Positions 53,637 to 61,887 of a stretch of DNA of 64,000 bases are shown one piece after another (position 1 is the first letter of the stretch; each line of letters begins with the position of its first letter). The DNA comes from Mesorhizobium sp. CA14 (GTDB lineage Bacteria > Pseudomonadota > Alphaproteobacteria > Rhizobiales > Rhizobiaceae), in contig NZ_JAIUHR010000012.1 of assembly GCF_020165195.1 (NCBI RefSeq), positions 84,886-148,885 on the forward strand, written 5' to 3'. The notes beneath the pieces are model-generated. The model was given only the letters and a program-made list of their open reading frames with translations, was not told the origin of the DNA and searched no databases. A program made the translations under genes and the position numbers.

Positions 53637-53814
53637 AATCTCCCCCCTTGCGGGGGAGATGGCCGGCAGGCCAGAGGGGGGTGTGACGGAACGCCGGCCT
53701 GCGTGCCTTGCAGTGACGAAAACTTCCGCAAGCTCCGATATATGAAGTTGAGACGTCGGCGGGACAGCACCCCCCTCTGCCCTGCCGGGCATCTCCCCCG
53801 CAAGGGGGGAGATT
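53637..53814. repeat. 178-bp MITE-like element with about 47-bp inverted ends
   Basis: AATCTCCCCCCTTGCGGGGG starts the element and its exact reverse complement ends it (24 bp perfect, then 21 of 23 matching). The interior, about 84 bp, has no gene. I recognise such elements as dispersed in Mesorhizobium. It lies between the oxygenase and AhpD-like genes. Confidence 0.75.
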
Positions 53815-53821
53815 GGCAGCT

Positions 53822-54346
53822 TCATCGCCTGCGATATCCTTCCAGCTCCGGATCGAGATCCACCTTCACAGCATTGGTGAACACACAGGTTGCCACCATG
53901 ATGCCGGCGAAGGCGGTGAGGTTGACCAGCAGCGTCTCGTCGTAGCGCGCCTTGAGCGCGGCCCAGGTTTCTTCTGGGACGGCGTTGGCATCGGCGGCGA
54001 GCACCTTGCCGAAGCCAATCAGCAGCGCCTCGTCGGCGGTGGGCTCGATCGCTTCGGGGTCGAGCCCGCGCTCGATCAATGCGCGACGGAAGAAGGTCAC
54101 GGGGATCTCGGCGCGCATCGTCCCGGCGATCGCCTTCGAGAACAGCCAGATGGCGCGGTCGTCGAGCGTGGGCTTGAGAAGGTCGCGCAGCGTGAACCAT
54201 TCGGCGTAGATGCGGTGGGCGGCCGGCGAGTGAAGCAGGATGCGTTTCATATTGGTCATGCGGCCGCGCAACGCGAGCTCTCGGTCGTGCTCGGCGCGGA
54301 TGTCGTCCGAGGCGGTTGCGTAGTCGATGGGGGATAGATACGCCAT
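53822..54346 (-). CDS. AhpD/carboxymuconolactone decarboxylase-like protein
   Basis: A 174-residue all-helical protein of the CMD/AhpD-like type: GRMTNMKRILLHSPAAHRIY, ELALRGR, IWLFSKAIAGTMRAEIPVTF and ETLLVNLTAFAGIMVATCVF. The classical CxxC redox pair of AhpD is absent, so it is probably not a classical peroxidase. It is co-directional and overlapping with the OsmC-like gene; GTG 54355 is an alternative start. Confidence 0.7.
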   Translation of the reverse strand: MAYLSPIDYATASDDIRAEHDRELALRGRMTNMKRILLHSPAAHRIYAEWFTLRDLLKPTLDDRAIWLFSKAIAGTMRAEIPVTFFRRALIERGLDPEAIEPTADEALLIGFGKVLAADANAVPEETWAALKARYDETLLVNLTAFAGIMVATCVFTNAVKVDLDPELEGYRRR

Positions 54347-54351
54347 CGCGC

Positions 54352-54774
54352 TCACCCCAATGTCGCGTGCAGCGCCGGCGCGCCGCGCAGCGTGTTGGAG
54401 ACGGTGCAGATGTCTTCCGCGTCCGCCAGGATCCGCTCTTTCATTGCGGCATCGAGGTCGCCGGTGATTTCCAATCTGACGATAAATGTTTCGACCCGCG
54501 ACGGCTCATCCTTCGCCTTGTCGCCGCTCACATTTGCCCTCACCTCGCCGAGCCGGTCGGCGACGCCGAGGCGGGTGGCGGCGATGCGGGCGCTGAGCAC
54601 CATGCAGGCGGCCAAAGAGGCATAGAGCAGATCGAGCGGGCTGAAGCCGGGAGCGCTGACCTGCGTGACCACGTCGGCGGTGCCGCCGGTCGGCGTCGTG
54701 ACCGCCGGCAGGCTGCCCGGCGGCAGGACGGCAAGCGCGCCGGCGTTGCGGGTGCGTAGCTTTAGGTCAGCCAT
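54352..54774 (-). CDS. OsmC family protein
   Basis: A 140-residue OsmC-like protein: VTTPTGGTADVVTQVSAPGF, SPLDLLYASLAACMVLSARI with one conserved Cys, and DICTVSNTLRGAP with the second. OsmC proteins reduce organic peroxides through the two Cys. The pairing with the downstream AhpD-like protein supports a peroxide-defence role. The start at 54774 has AGGAACGC upstream. Confidence 0.88.
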   Translation of the reverse strand: MADLKLRTRNAGALAVLPPGSLPAVTTPTGGTADVVTQVSAPGFSPLDLLYASLAACMVLSARIAATRLGVADRLGEVRANVSGDKAKDEPSRVETFIVRLEITGDLDAAMKERILADAEDICTVSNTLRGAPALHATLG

Positions 54775-54837
54775 TGCGTTCCTCGTTAGATCGACGACCA
54801 TCAATAGCGGACGATGAGTGAGAAGGACAATCGCCAA

Positions 54838-54968
54838 GGGCCGGCGCTGCCCCTCATTGTCCTGCCGGACATTTCTCCCCGTATAGTGACGAGGAGAAAA
54901 GGCTTGTCGAGCGCGGCGGCCCTTGCCTTCTCTCCGTTCACGGAAGGTCGGATGAGGGGCGGTGCGGC
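54838..54968. repeat. Degenerate dispersed intergenic element
   Basis: A GCTGCCCCTCATTGTCC end and a GGATGAGGGGCGGTGC end face each other around CTCCCCGTATAGTGACG, a string I recognise from repeated elements of Mesorhizobium. The match is by memory and imperfect. The remainder of the 54775-55118 gap has no gene. Confidence 0.5.
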
Positions 54969-55118
54969 GTTGGAACAGTTGGCGCCTTGCCACCTCTGTG
55001 CGACAGTTCTGCAGCGGCCGAACACGGTTTTGTGAGCGAGAAGGCCGGTCATCAATCCGTTGCACTCGATCCCTACGTCGCGGATGATCGGGCGAAGAAA
55101 TCAGGGATGCCGCCGCAT

Positions 55119-56366
55119 ATGATGAAAAATCATGCGGTCGCCCTTCTGGCGGCCTCGATAACCGGCTTCACCGCGCCTGCCAACACCGCGGAGCCGTCCA
55201 GCGTTCATTCAGGCCCCATGTCGCGCCAGGAGGCCTTTGCGCGCGCCGAGGCGCTGACGGCGCTTGGGCGGCAGATGTTTTTCGACCCGTCGCTCTCCGC
55301 ATCGGGCAAGCAGGCCTGCTCGTCCTGCCATGATCCCAACCACGCCTTCGGACCGGCCTCGGCCTCGCCGGTCGAAACGGGCGGAGCGAAGCTCGACCAG
55401 CCCGGCGTTCGCGCCGTGCCGTCGCTGCGCTACCTGCAGGCGGCGCCGGCCTTCACCGAGCATTTCTACGATTCCGAGGACGAAGGCGACGAGAGCGTCG
55501 ACAATGGCCCGACCGGCGGCCTGACCTGGGATGGCCGCGCCGACCATGGCAAGGACCAGGCAAGGATCCCGCTGCTCTCGCCCTTCGAGATGGGCAACAA
55601 GGACGCGGCCCAGGTCGTCGCCAGCCTGCGCCAGGCGCATTATGCCGACGCCTTCAGGGCCGCCTTCGGCGCCGATATCTTCGAGCACCCGCAGGACGCC
55701 TTCGACGCCGCGGTCGAAGCGCTCGGCACTTTCGAGCAGAGCAGCACCGATTTCTATCCCTATTCCAGCCGCTACGACGCCTTCCTCGCCGGCAAGGCGC
55801 AACTCTCCGCGCAGGAATTGCGCGGCCGCATGCTGTTCGAGGATGAGGCGAAGGGCAATTGCGCGAGCTGTCATCTCAGCGAACCGGCCAATGACGGCGA
55901 GCCGCCGCAATTCACCGATTACGGCCTGATCGCGATCGCCGTGCCGCGTAACCCGGCGATTCCCGCCAACGTTGACCCCAACTATTTCGACCTTGGCCTG
56001 TGCGGCCCGCTGCGCACCGACTTCAAGGGCCGCGTCGACTATTGCGGCCTGTTCAAGACGCCGACGCTGCGCAACGTGGCGCTCCGGAAAAGCTTCTTCC
56101 ACAATGGCTATTTCCACACGCTGCGCGAGGCGGTGGCCTTCTATGCCAGCCGCGACAGCGACCCCGGGCGGTGGTACCCGAAGAAGGCCGATGGCGCGGT
56201 CAACAAATTCGACGACTTGCCAAAGGCTTACTGGGGAAACCTCAACACCGACCCGCCCTTCAACGGCAAGAAACCTGGCGACAAGCCGGCGCTGATCGAC
56301 GCCGAGATCGACGACATCGTCGCCTTCCTCGGCACTCTGACCGACGCGGACCAGGCGGGACAGTAG
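55119..56366 (+). CDS. Di-haem cytochrome c peroxidase / MauG-family protein
   Basis: A protein of about 415 residues with a signal peptide MMKNHAVALLAASITGFTAP and two haem c motifs, CSSCHDPNHAFGP and CASCHLSEPAN. Further family segments are LFKTPTLRNVALRKSFFHNG and FHTLREAVAFYASRD. It is a periplasmic peroxidase or MauG-like oxidase. The start is uncertain among 55107, 55119 and 55122; AGGG at 55103 favours 55119. Confidence 0.88.
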   Translation: MMKNHAVALLAASITGFTAPANTAEPSSVHSGPMSRQEAFARAEALTALGRQMFFDPSLSASGKQACSSCHDPNHAFGPASASPVETGGAKLDQPGVRAVPSLRYLQAAPAFTEHFYDSEDEGDESVDNGPTGGLTWDGRADHGKDQARIPLLSPFEMGNKDAAQVVASLRQAHYADAFRAAFGADIFEHPQDAFDAAVEALGTFEQSSTDFYPYSSRYDAFLAGKAQLSAQELRGRMLFEDEAKGNCASCHLSEPANDGEPPQFTDYGLIAIAVPRNPAIPANVDPNYFDLGLCGPLRTDFKGRVDYCGLFKTPTLRNVALRKSFFHNGYFHTLREAVAFYASRDSDPGRWYPKKADGAVNKFDDLPKAYWGNLNTDPPFNGKKPGDKPALIDAEIDDIVAFLGTLTDADQAGQ

Positions 56367-56523
56367 TCTAAACTGCCAGGACACATCGTTGGGACGCAAC
56401 ATGCGGCGACTCCAGTCGGCGCCCGGCTACCCACTTCAATTGTGTGCCAATGTGAGCCACATCATAGCAACGTCGTTCCTCGTCTGCTATATGTCAGCCG
56501 CCTTTCACGGGACGGGGTCTCGC

Positions 56524-56760
56524 ATGAGGTTCATCGCGGTGCAGGAGCCGCCCGGCAACAGCTGGGCGGTGTTCGATGCGGGCAATGGGGCGCCGGCCGA
56601 ATATGCCGGCCGGGTGCTGATCGGCCTGACATCCCGTGAAGCTCGCTGGTTCGCCACCATGGGCAACGACCGCACAGCCCTGCCGCAATACAGCCGGCCG
56701 GTCGCGTATCTGCGACTGGTCCGCACGATCCAGGAAAGGTCCGGTCAAACAGGCAATTGA
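56524..56760 (+). CDS. Small hypothetical protein
   Basis: A 78-residue protein, MRFIAVQEPPGNSWAVFDAG onwards, with an open frame further upstream but without a ribosome site there. It has strands followed by a helix (LTSREARWFATMGND). No known family; composition is protein-like. Confidence 0.55.
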   Translation: MRFIAVQEPPGNSWAVFDAGNGAPAEYAGRVLIGLTSREARWFATMGNDRTALPQYSRPVAYLRLVRTIQERSGQTGN

Positions 56761-56844
56761 GAGGCCGTGCTGCCAGATTGATTCAGGCAGGGCTACTCGA
56801 GCAGGTTTGCCGTTTCCCCGGAACGGCGGGCCCGCTCCGGTTCC

Positions 56845-57432
56845 TCACCCCGCCGGCGCGTAGCGGCTCACCACCATGCCGCTGGCATAAGGCTTCGAGC
56901 CGAGGAGCTTCAGCCTGCCAAATCCGCCCTTGTCGAAGATGCGGCGGCCGCTGCCCAGAACCGCCGGATTGATGAAGAGCTGGTACTCGTCGACAAGGGC
57001 CGCGGCAACCAGCGCCGAGCCGAAGCCGGCGCCCCCGAACACGGCGACGTTGCCGCCCTCGCCTTGCTTCAGCCTGTGCACCTCGCGCGGCAGATCGCCG
57101 CTCACGACCCGTGTGCGCTCCCAGCGCGAAGCCTCGAGCTTGTCGCTCGCCACCACCTTCTCAGCCTCGACGATGCGCCGCGCGAAGGCATAGAAAGGAT
57201 CCTTCGGATATTTCCTCGCCGCGTTGCCCCAGTGGCTCAGATAGCCCTCCTCAGCCATCTTGCGGCTCAGCAGGATGGTGTCGATAGTCTCGAAAATGGC
57301 GTTGAAGTCCTGCTTGAGTTCCTCGTCCCAGGCGCTGTCGTCGCCCCATTCCCAGAGCTGCCACCGACGATCCTCATCGGCGCCGACAAAACCGTCGACC
57401 GACATCTGCATCTGCAGGATGAGCTTTTTCAT
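56845..57432 (-). CDS. RibD C-terminal / dihydrofolate-reductase-like protein
   Basis: A 195-residue protein with MKKLILQMQMSVDGFVGADE, TILLSRKMAEEGYLSHWG and GGAGFGSALVAAALVDEYQL. This is the RibD_C fold found in many DHFR-like bacterial proteins of unknown substrate. AGGAGGCCG before the ATG. It is divergent from an HxlR regulator, a frequent pair. Confidence 0.88.
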   Translation of the reverse strand: MKKLILQMQMSVDGFVGADEDRRWQLWEWGDDSAWDEELKQDFNAIFETIDTILLSRKMAEEGYLSHWGNAARKYPKDPFYAFARRIVEAEKVVASDKLEASRWERTRVVSGDLPREVHRLKQGEGGNVAVFGGAGFGSALVAAALVDEYQLFINPAVLGSGRRIFDKGGFGRLKLLGSKPYASGMVVSRYAPAG

Positions 57433-57450
57433 TTCGGCCTCCTCTCAAAT

Positions 57451-57523
57451 TGATTTACTTTTGGAACCATTTGACGCGATATGACAATGGTGTCAATAGT
57501 AAAGTGATTTAAAAAATGGAACC
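57451..57523. promoter_or_regulatory. Divergent promoter region with inverted and direct repeats
   Basis: TGACA-ATGG-TGTCA at 57482-57495 is an inverted repeat. A direct repeat TGATTTA-N5/6-GGAACC occurs at 57451 and 57505. The region is AT-rich relative to the window and holds both promoters, so it is the likely HxlR operator. Confidence 0.5.
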
Positions 57524-57529
57524 GTACTA

Positions 57530-57994
57530 ATGTCGACCAAGGGACGATCCGGCTGCCCGATCAACCTCTCGCTCGAACTGCTCGGCGACCGCTGGACGCT
57601 GCTCATCATCCGCGACCTGATCTTCGCCGGGAAAAGGCATTTTCGCGAATTCCTGCAATCCGACGAAGGCATCTCGTCGCGCACACTCGCCGAGCGGCTG
57701 CAGACGCTGGTCGACGAAGGCATCCTCACCCGCAGCGACGATCCTACGCACGGGCTGAAGGCGATCTACCGGCTGACGGATGCCGGCATCGACCTGTTGC
57801 CGGTGCTGGCGACGCTGGCCGCCTGGGGCAGCAAACATCGCGGCGGCGACGACAAGCTCGCGCAGATCGCGGATGAACTCGCGGTCGGCGGTGAGCCGGC
57901 GCTGGAGCGGATGAAGCGGAAGCTGAGAACCGAGCATCTGGGCCAACGGGGCGGCGCAGCCGCCCGTCTCCCCCTCATGGGCGAGATAGGCTAG
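57530..57994 (+). CDS. HxlR-family transcriptional regulator
   Basis: A 154-residue winged-helix protein with GCPINLSLELLGDRWTLLII, RDLIFAGKRHFREFLQSDEG and ISSRTLAERLQTLVDEGIL. The conserved N-terminal Cys of HxlR proteins is in SGCPIN. It is divergent from the DHFR-like gene and probably controls it. Its stop overlaps the stop of the convergent small gene in the sequence CTAG. Confidence 0.9.
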   Translation: MSTKGRSGCPINLSLELLGDRWTLLIIRDLIFAGKRHFREFLQSDEGISSRTLAERLQTLVDEGILTRSDDPTHGLKAIYRLTDAGIDLLPVLATLAAWGSKHRGGDDKLAQIADELAVGGEPALERMKRKLRTEHLGQRGGAAARLPLMGEIG

Positions 57995-58206
57995 CGGGCC
58001 CGTCCGCGTCGCAGCGGCCCAACCGGCTCCCCAGCCGGCGGCTCTCCCGGCAACCCCAATCGCAGCCGCTCCTCCTCGGCGAAGATCTCGGCCTGCGCCT
58101 GAACATCGAACACTTGCTGCGTCAGCCTGCCGCCATCGACGACGCGCACGATCCATTGGCCGTTGACGGCTTTTACACGGACACTGTCTGGCTCGCTTGT
58201 TACCAT
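57991..58206 (-). CDS. Small hypothetical protein
   Basis: A 71-residue protein, MVTSEPDSVRVKAVNGQWIV onwards, with a strand-rich first half and a QAQAEIFAEEERLRLGLPGE helix. CAGGAGCTGTAT supports the ATG at 58206. I recognise similar proteins from Mesorhizobium without assigned function. Confidence 0.65.
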   Translation of the reverse strand: MVTSEPDSVRVKAVNGQWIVRVVDGGRLTQQVFDVQAQAEIFAEEERLRLGLPGEPPAGEPVGPLRRGRAR

Positions 58207-58742
58207 ATACAGCTCCTGCTCTTCGTTCGAAGAACTGCCTAACTCCACCCAACATGATCTAGCGCGCCTGGAATTGCCGAAAAGCGGGACTTATTGGTCT
58301 TTAGTGCAAAGCGACTCGCTGTTATGCAGCACGTTTGCGGAGCCTCGCGAATAAAAATGAGCATGTCGGAGCAGGCATGCCGTTGCACCTTGGGGCAGCG
58401 GAATTCCACTTTGCTACGACATTCGGCCTGCGGGACGACGCGACAGCGGATTTCGAAAGCGTCCGGATGGAACTGCGAATCGCGCAGCCCGGCAGTTGGC
58501 CGTGCATGAGTGCGGACGAATTCGTCACGCGGCGGCGGCCCGGCAGCCTTGGGGGGTGATACTGGGTTCGGCGGCCGGGCCTGACCGGAGTTTGCGAGGC
58601 CGCCGGCTGTCACAAACATGCGCTTGCGACCGGGCAAGGACAAGAACGACCTAGGCCCTAGGACCAAAGCTGCAAGGATATGGCCTACACAGCCAGTTGC
58701 GCTTTGATCGGCTGGGAAGAAACGCGCCGAATGCCGGCCGCG
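58207..58742. other. Gene-poor interval
   Basis: I see no gene, RNA or repeat I can support in these 536 nt. Overlapping open frames are short and lack ribosome sites or recognisable features. Confidence 0.4.
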
Positions 58743-58889
58743 TCAAAAGCCGAAAAAATGCCGGCCGACGAGATAGCCGAGCGCCGCGACGACCAGCGGA
58801 AACAGCGCCGGCGCGGCCTTGCTGAACAGCGAGGGGTTCACCTCCTTGACGGGAGCGCTGGGTTTGGCATTGCCGAGGTTTTTGGTCAT
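58743..58889 (-). CDS. 48-residue single-span membrane protein
   Basis: An open frame MTKNLGNAKPSAPVKEVNPS continues to a membrane helix, AALFPLVVAALGYLVGRHFF-like (APALFPLVVAALGYLVG), and a short end. The ribosome site is weak (AACGAGCTC), but the helix and Lys-rich N terminus are convincing. Function unknown. Confidence 0.55.
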   Translation of the reverse strand: MTKNLGNAKPSAPVKEVNPSLFSKAAPALFPLVVAALGYLVGRHFFGF

Positions 58890-58988
58890 GAGCTCGTTAC
58901 CGGTTGGGGCTGGCTGCCGGCTTGAGACATTAAATTAGAAGTTGCTCATTAAATTTCCCAGAAGGCCGCCGCTACAATTCGCGGCAAT

Positions 58989-59222
58989 TTATTCCGATTG
59001 CTGGGTACGCTCGGAAAGCGCGAAGGCCTGGAGGTTGCGCGACTTGCCCGGATCCTGGTCGGCGTTGGCGATGATGGCGTGAAAGGCCGCGCGGGCGATA
59101 TCCTTCTTCTTGGCATCCGGATGCAGTTTTCGCACTGCCCTGAGCAGGTCTTTCGGTTTCATATCGGGGGTGACAACGCGCATCAGCGTATCACCTATGG
59201 CCTGCAATTCGCTGGCATCCAT
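58989..59222 (-). CDS. Small helical hypothetical protein
   Basis: A 77-residue protein: MDASELQAIGDTLMRVVTPD, MKPKDLLRAVRKLHPDAKKK, then DIARAAFHAIIANADQDPGK. It is predicted to be three helices. GGGTTCATCGTT upstream is a weak ribosome site. I recognise no named family. The following 59223-59557 gap contains a GCGCGTCAC-TTTT-GTGATGCGC hairpin (59270-59291) and nothing else clear. Confidence 0.65.
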   Translation of the reverse strand: MDASELQAIGDTLMRVVTPDMKPKDLLRAVRKLHPDAKKKDIARAAFHAIIANADQDPGKSRNLQAFALSERTQQSE

Positions 59223-59557
59223 AACGATGAACCCTGTTTTGGCGGCATCAACCTAACATATAGACGGGCGAGCGCGTCACTTTTGTGATGCGCCGTCCGT
59301 CATCCCGTTTCGCGAAACCGCAGCCGGTCGCCTTGGCGGCGCGTTCAGAGGAGCCTTGTGGCGAAGGCGTCGAGCCGCGAATTCTCCCTATAGGCCAGCC
59401 GGACCGCCAGCGCAGCGATGGCGGCGCTGGCGACGCCGGCGATCACGTCGCTGACACGAGGCTGGAGCCGGAAATTCCGCAAGATGGATCGTAGTGGCCC
59501 CGGCCGCGTTCATCCGCGGGGATGCAACCAGCCGTTTCATCGAGCAGAGGCCGCATC

Positions 59558-60390
59558 ATGCTCATCCAACCGATCGACTATTTCCTCATTGCCTGGTTCG
59601 TGCTCGCGGCCGCGTCGACGCTCTATGTCGGCTTCGACCAATACCGCAACAATCCCGAGCCGGTGGTGATGAAATGGGGCTTCATCCTGGTGACGCTCTA
59701 TATGGGCCCGCTCGGCCTGCTGCTTTATGCGCTGGCCGACAAGGAACCGCGCCCGGCGAGCATGAGGCCTTCACAAAACCCCTTTGGAAGCAGGGCGTCG
59801 GCTCGACCATCCACTGTGTCGCCGGCGACGCCACCGGGATCATCCTTGCCGCGGTCGTCACCGCCACGCTCGGCCTGCCGATGTGGCTCGATCTCATCGT
59901 CGAATATCTCGCCGGCTTTGCCTTCGGCCTGTTCATCTTCCAGTCGCTGTTCATGAAATCGATGATGGGCGGCAGCTATTGGGAGAATGTGAAGAAGAGC
60001 TTCCTGCCCGAGTTCATCTCCATGAACTTCATGATGGCCGGCATGGCGCCGGTCATGAGCTTCCTGATGATGGGCCGCGACATGCGCGCCATGGAGCCCA
60101 CCGAACTTCTGTTCTGGGGCGTGATGTCGCTCGGCGTCATCGCCGGCTTCACGCTGGCCTATCCCGCCAATGTCTGGCTGGTCGCGCGCGGCCTCAAGCA
60201 CGGGCTGATGACCGAGCGCCCGAAGCGAGCGAGCACGGCCATGCCCGGCAAGGCCACGAACCGGCGGGCGAACAGCGCGCCGCCGGCCATCACATGCGCT
60301 CGGACGCGACCACCCCGCAAATCGCGGCGCTCGGTACGGTTTCTGCGCTGGCCCTGGCGATCGGCATGGCGGCGCCTGCGAACTGGCTGA
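59558..60390 (+). CDS. DUF4396 membrane domain, frameshifted; probably fused to the multicopper oxidase
   Basis: The frame starts at ATG 59558 (MLIQPIDYFLIAWFVLAAAS) and breaks at 59752-59756. One extra base there joins ALADKEPRPG to EHEAFTKPLWKQGVGSTIHC, giving a four- to five-helix DUF4396 protein with MGGSYWENVKKSFLPEF and MMGRDMRAMEPTELLFWGVM. In its own frame it ends at 60390 with an Arg-rich tail that looks non-coding. A second shift at 60219-60221 would fuse it to the oxidase. DUF4396 is found with copper enzymes. Confidence 0.75.
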
Positions 60391-61403
60391 ACCTCAGGCT
60401 CTCGGCCCGCGACGTCGGCGGAGTGATCATGCCGCAGGGCATGATCATGGACCGTGACACGCCGGCCGACGCCATGCGCGACATGGCGGCGGCCGACCCA
60501 CGCCTGGTGACCGCCTCCTATGGCCTTTCGGCCAGGGGAGACCAGGACCTGCCGTTCCGGATGGAGAACGGCGTGAAGGTGTTCGAGCTGAGGCCGTCGG
60601 TGGTCCGCTGGCAGATCCTGCCGGACGTGACGGTCGACGCCTATGCCTATAACGGCCAGATCCCGGGGCCGCGCATCCATATCCGCCAGGGCGACCGGGT
60701 GCGCATCAACGTCACCAACGGACTGCCGGAGGAAACGACGGTGCACTGGCATGGCCTGGTCCTGCCCAACCAGATGGACGGGCCGGCCGAGATCACCCAG
60801 GCGCCGATCGAGCCCGGACAGACCTATTCCTACGAGTTTACCGCCACCCAGCACGGTACTTACTTCTATCATCCGCACGCCAAGCCCGACCGCACCCAGG
60901 CGCTCGGTCTCTATGGCGCGCTGATCATCGATCCCGCCAATCCCGCCGACGAGGTCGCCGCCGACCACGACTATGTCATCGAGCTGCAGGAATGGCTGGT
61001 CCGGGAAGGACTGACCTATCCGTCGATGCCGATGGACGGCGGCATGCCAAATTTCTTCACCATCAACGGCAAGGCCTATCCGTCGACCGAGACCATCCAT
61101 ATGAAAGTCGGCGAGACGCTGAAGGTCCGCTTCATCGGCACCAACAACGGCTTCATACACCCGATGCACATCCATGGCGGCCCGTTCGAAGTGGTCGCCC
61201 GCGACGGCGAGACGATTCCCGCCGCCGCACGTTTCCTTGCCGATACCGTCAATGTCGGACCGGGCCAGCGATATGATGTCATCTGGACAGCGAGGCGTCC
61301 GGGCAAGTGGCTGATCCACTGCCACATCCCGCATCACACCACCAACAACAATGCCGAGGAGAAGGGCGGCGGCGGGCTGATGGTGGTGATCGATGTCACA
61401 TGA
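60294..61403 (+). CDS. Multicopper oxidase
   Basis: The frame holds a complete multicopper oxidase: HWHGLVLPNQMDGPAEITQA, FYHPHAKPDRTQALGLYGAL, HPMHIHGGPFEVVARDGETI and HCHIPHHTTNN. These are the four copper-ligand blocks for the type 1 and trinuclear sites. From ATG 60294 it would be 369 residues with a membrane helix at 9-29 (QIAALGTVSALALAIGMAAP). The upstream frame is open and fits a DUF4396 fusion. It probably oxidises Cu(I) or another substrate in the periplasm. Confidence 0.85.
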   Translation: MRSDATTPQIAALGTVSALALAIGMAAPANWLNLRLSARDVGGVIMPQGMIMDRDTPADAMRDMAAADPRLVTASYGLSARGDQDLPFRMENGVKVFELRPSVVRWQILPDVTVDAYAYNGQIPGPRIHIRQGDRVRINVTNGLPEETTVHWHGLVLPNQMDGPAEITQAPIEPGQTYSYEFTATQHGTYFYHPHAKPDRTQALGLYGALIIDPANPADEVAADHDYVIELQEWLVREGLTYPSMPMDGGMPNFFTINGKAYPSTETIHMKVGETLKVRFIGTNNGFIHPMHIHGGPFEVVARDGETIPAAARFLADTVNVGPGQRYDVIWTARRPGKWLIHCHIPHHTTNNNAEEKGGGGLMVVIDVT

Positions 61404-61500
61404 CCGTGGCAGAGCGCTCGGCATTCGCTTGTCCGACGAACCCGCGTTGGGTTCGGAACCCTTGCCGCCCTCGCAGGGTTGATATGCGAGGCGAAGCGCC

Positions 61501-61659
61501 ATGGAAGACAAACCGCCTGCCGAAAACCCGGGAAGGATCCTCGCCACCGTGCTGGCGATCTGCCTCATCATTATCGCCTTGTTCTTTATCGGCTTCAGAT
61601 ATTCGGAGCGCGATCAGGGAGCCTTGATCGTGCCCGGATCGGCGCAGGGCAGTAAGTGA
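61501..61659 (+). CDS. 52-residue single-span membrane protein
   Basis: MEDKPPAENPGRILATVLAI starts a frame with one strong membrane helix (ILATVLAICLIIIALFFIGF) and a polar end. GAGGCGAAGCGCC precedes the ATG. It follows the oxidase by 97 nt on the same strand, so it may belong to that locus. Unknown function. Confidence 0.6.
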   Translation: MEDKPPAENPGRILATVLAICLIIIALFFIGFRYSERDQGALIVPGSAQGSK

Positions 61660-61754
61660 TCGGCCCGAAGGCCCGCCAGGTGTGGACAGGGCTGTAACAC
61701 TTTGATTTGCCTGTCATCCCTCGCAAATCTTTTAGGTTCGAGATCGCACGCCGG

Positions 61755-61780
61755 GGAAGAATCAGGTTTTCCGAAACGTT
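61755..61780 (+). promoter_or_regulatory. Candidate EcfG-like promoter of the PKS operon
   Basis: GGAAG at 61755 and CGTT at 61777 are 17 nt apart. This is one base from the EcfG consensus GGAAC-N16/17-CGTT. It lies about 107 nt before the PKS start. Confidence 0.3.
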
Positions 61781-61887
61781 TATCCAACAGGCGGCGCTCA
61801 GCGCCTTGCGCCTGACAAGGCGCTCATGAGCGAGCAACCCTTCCGGCAACAGCGCGTAACCGCGCCCGAGGCCCAGGGAGACAGAAC

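Noticed and set aside
60159..61571. 470-codon minus-strand frame opposite the multicopper oxidase
   Set aside because: The copper-ligand motifs are on the plus strand; the reverse frame has none.
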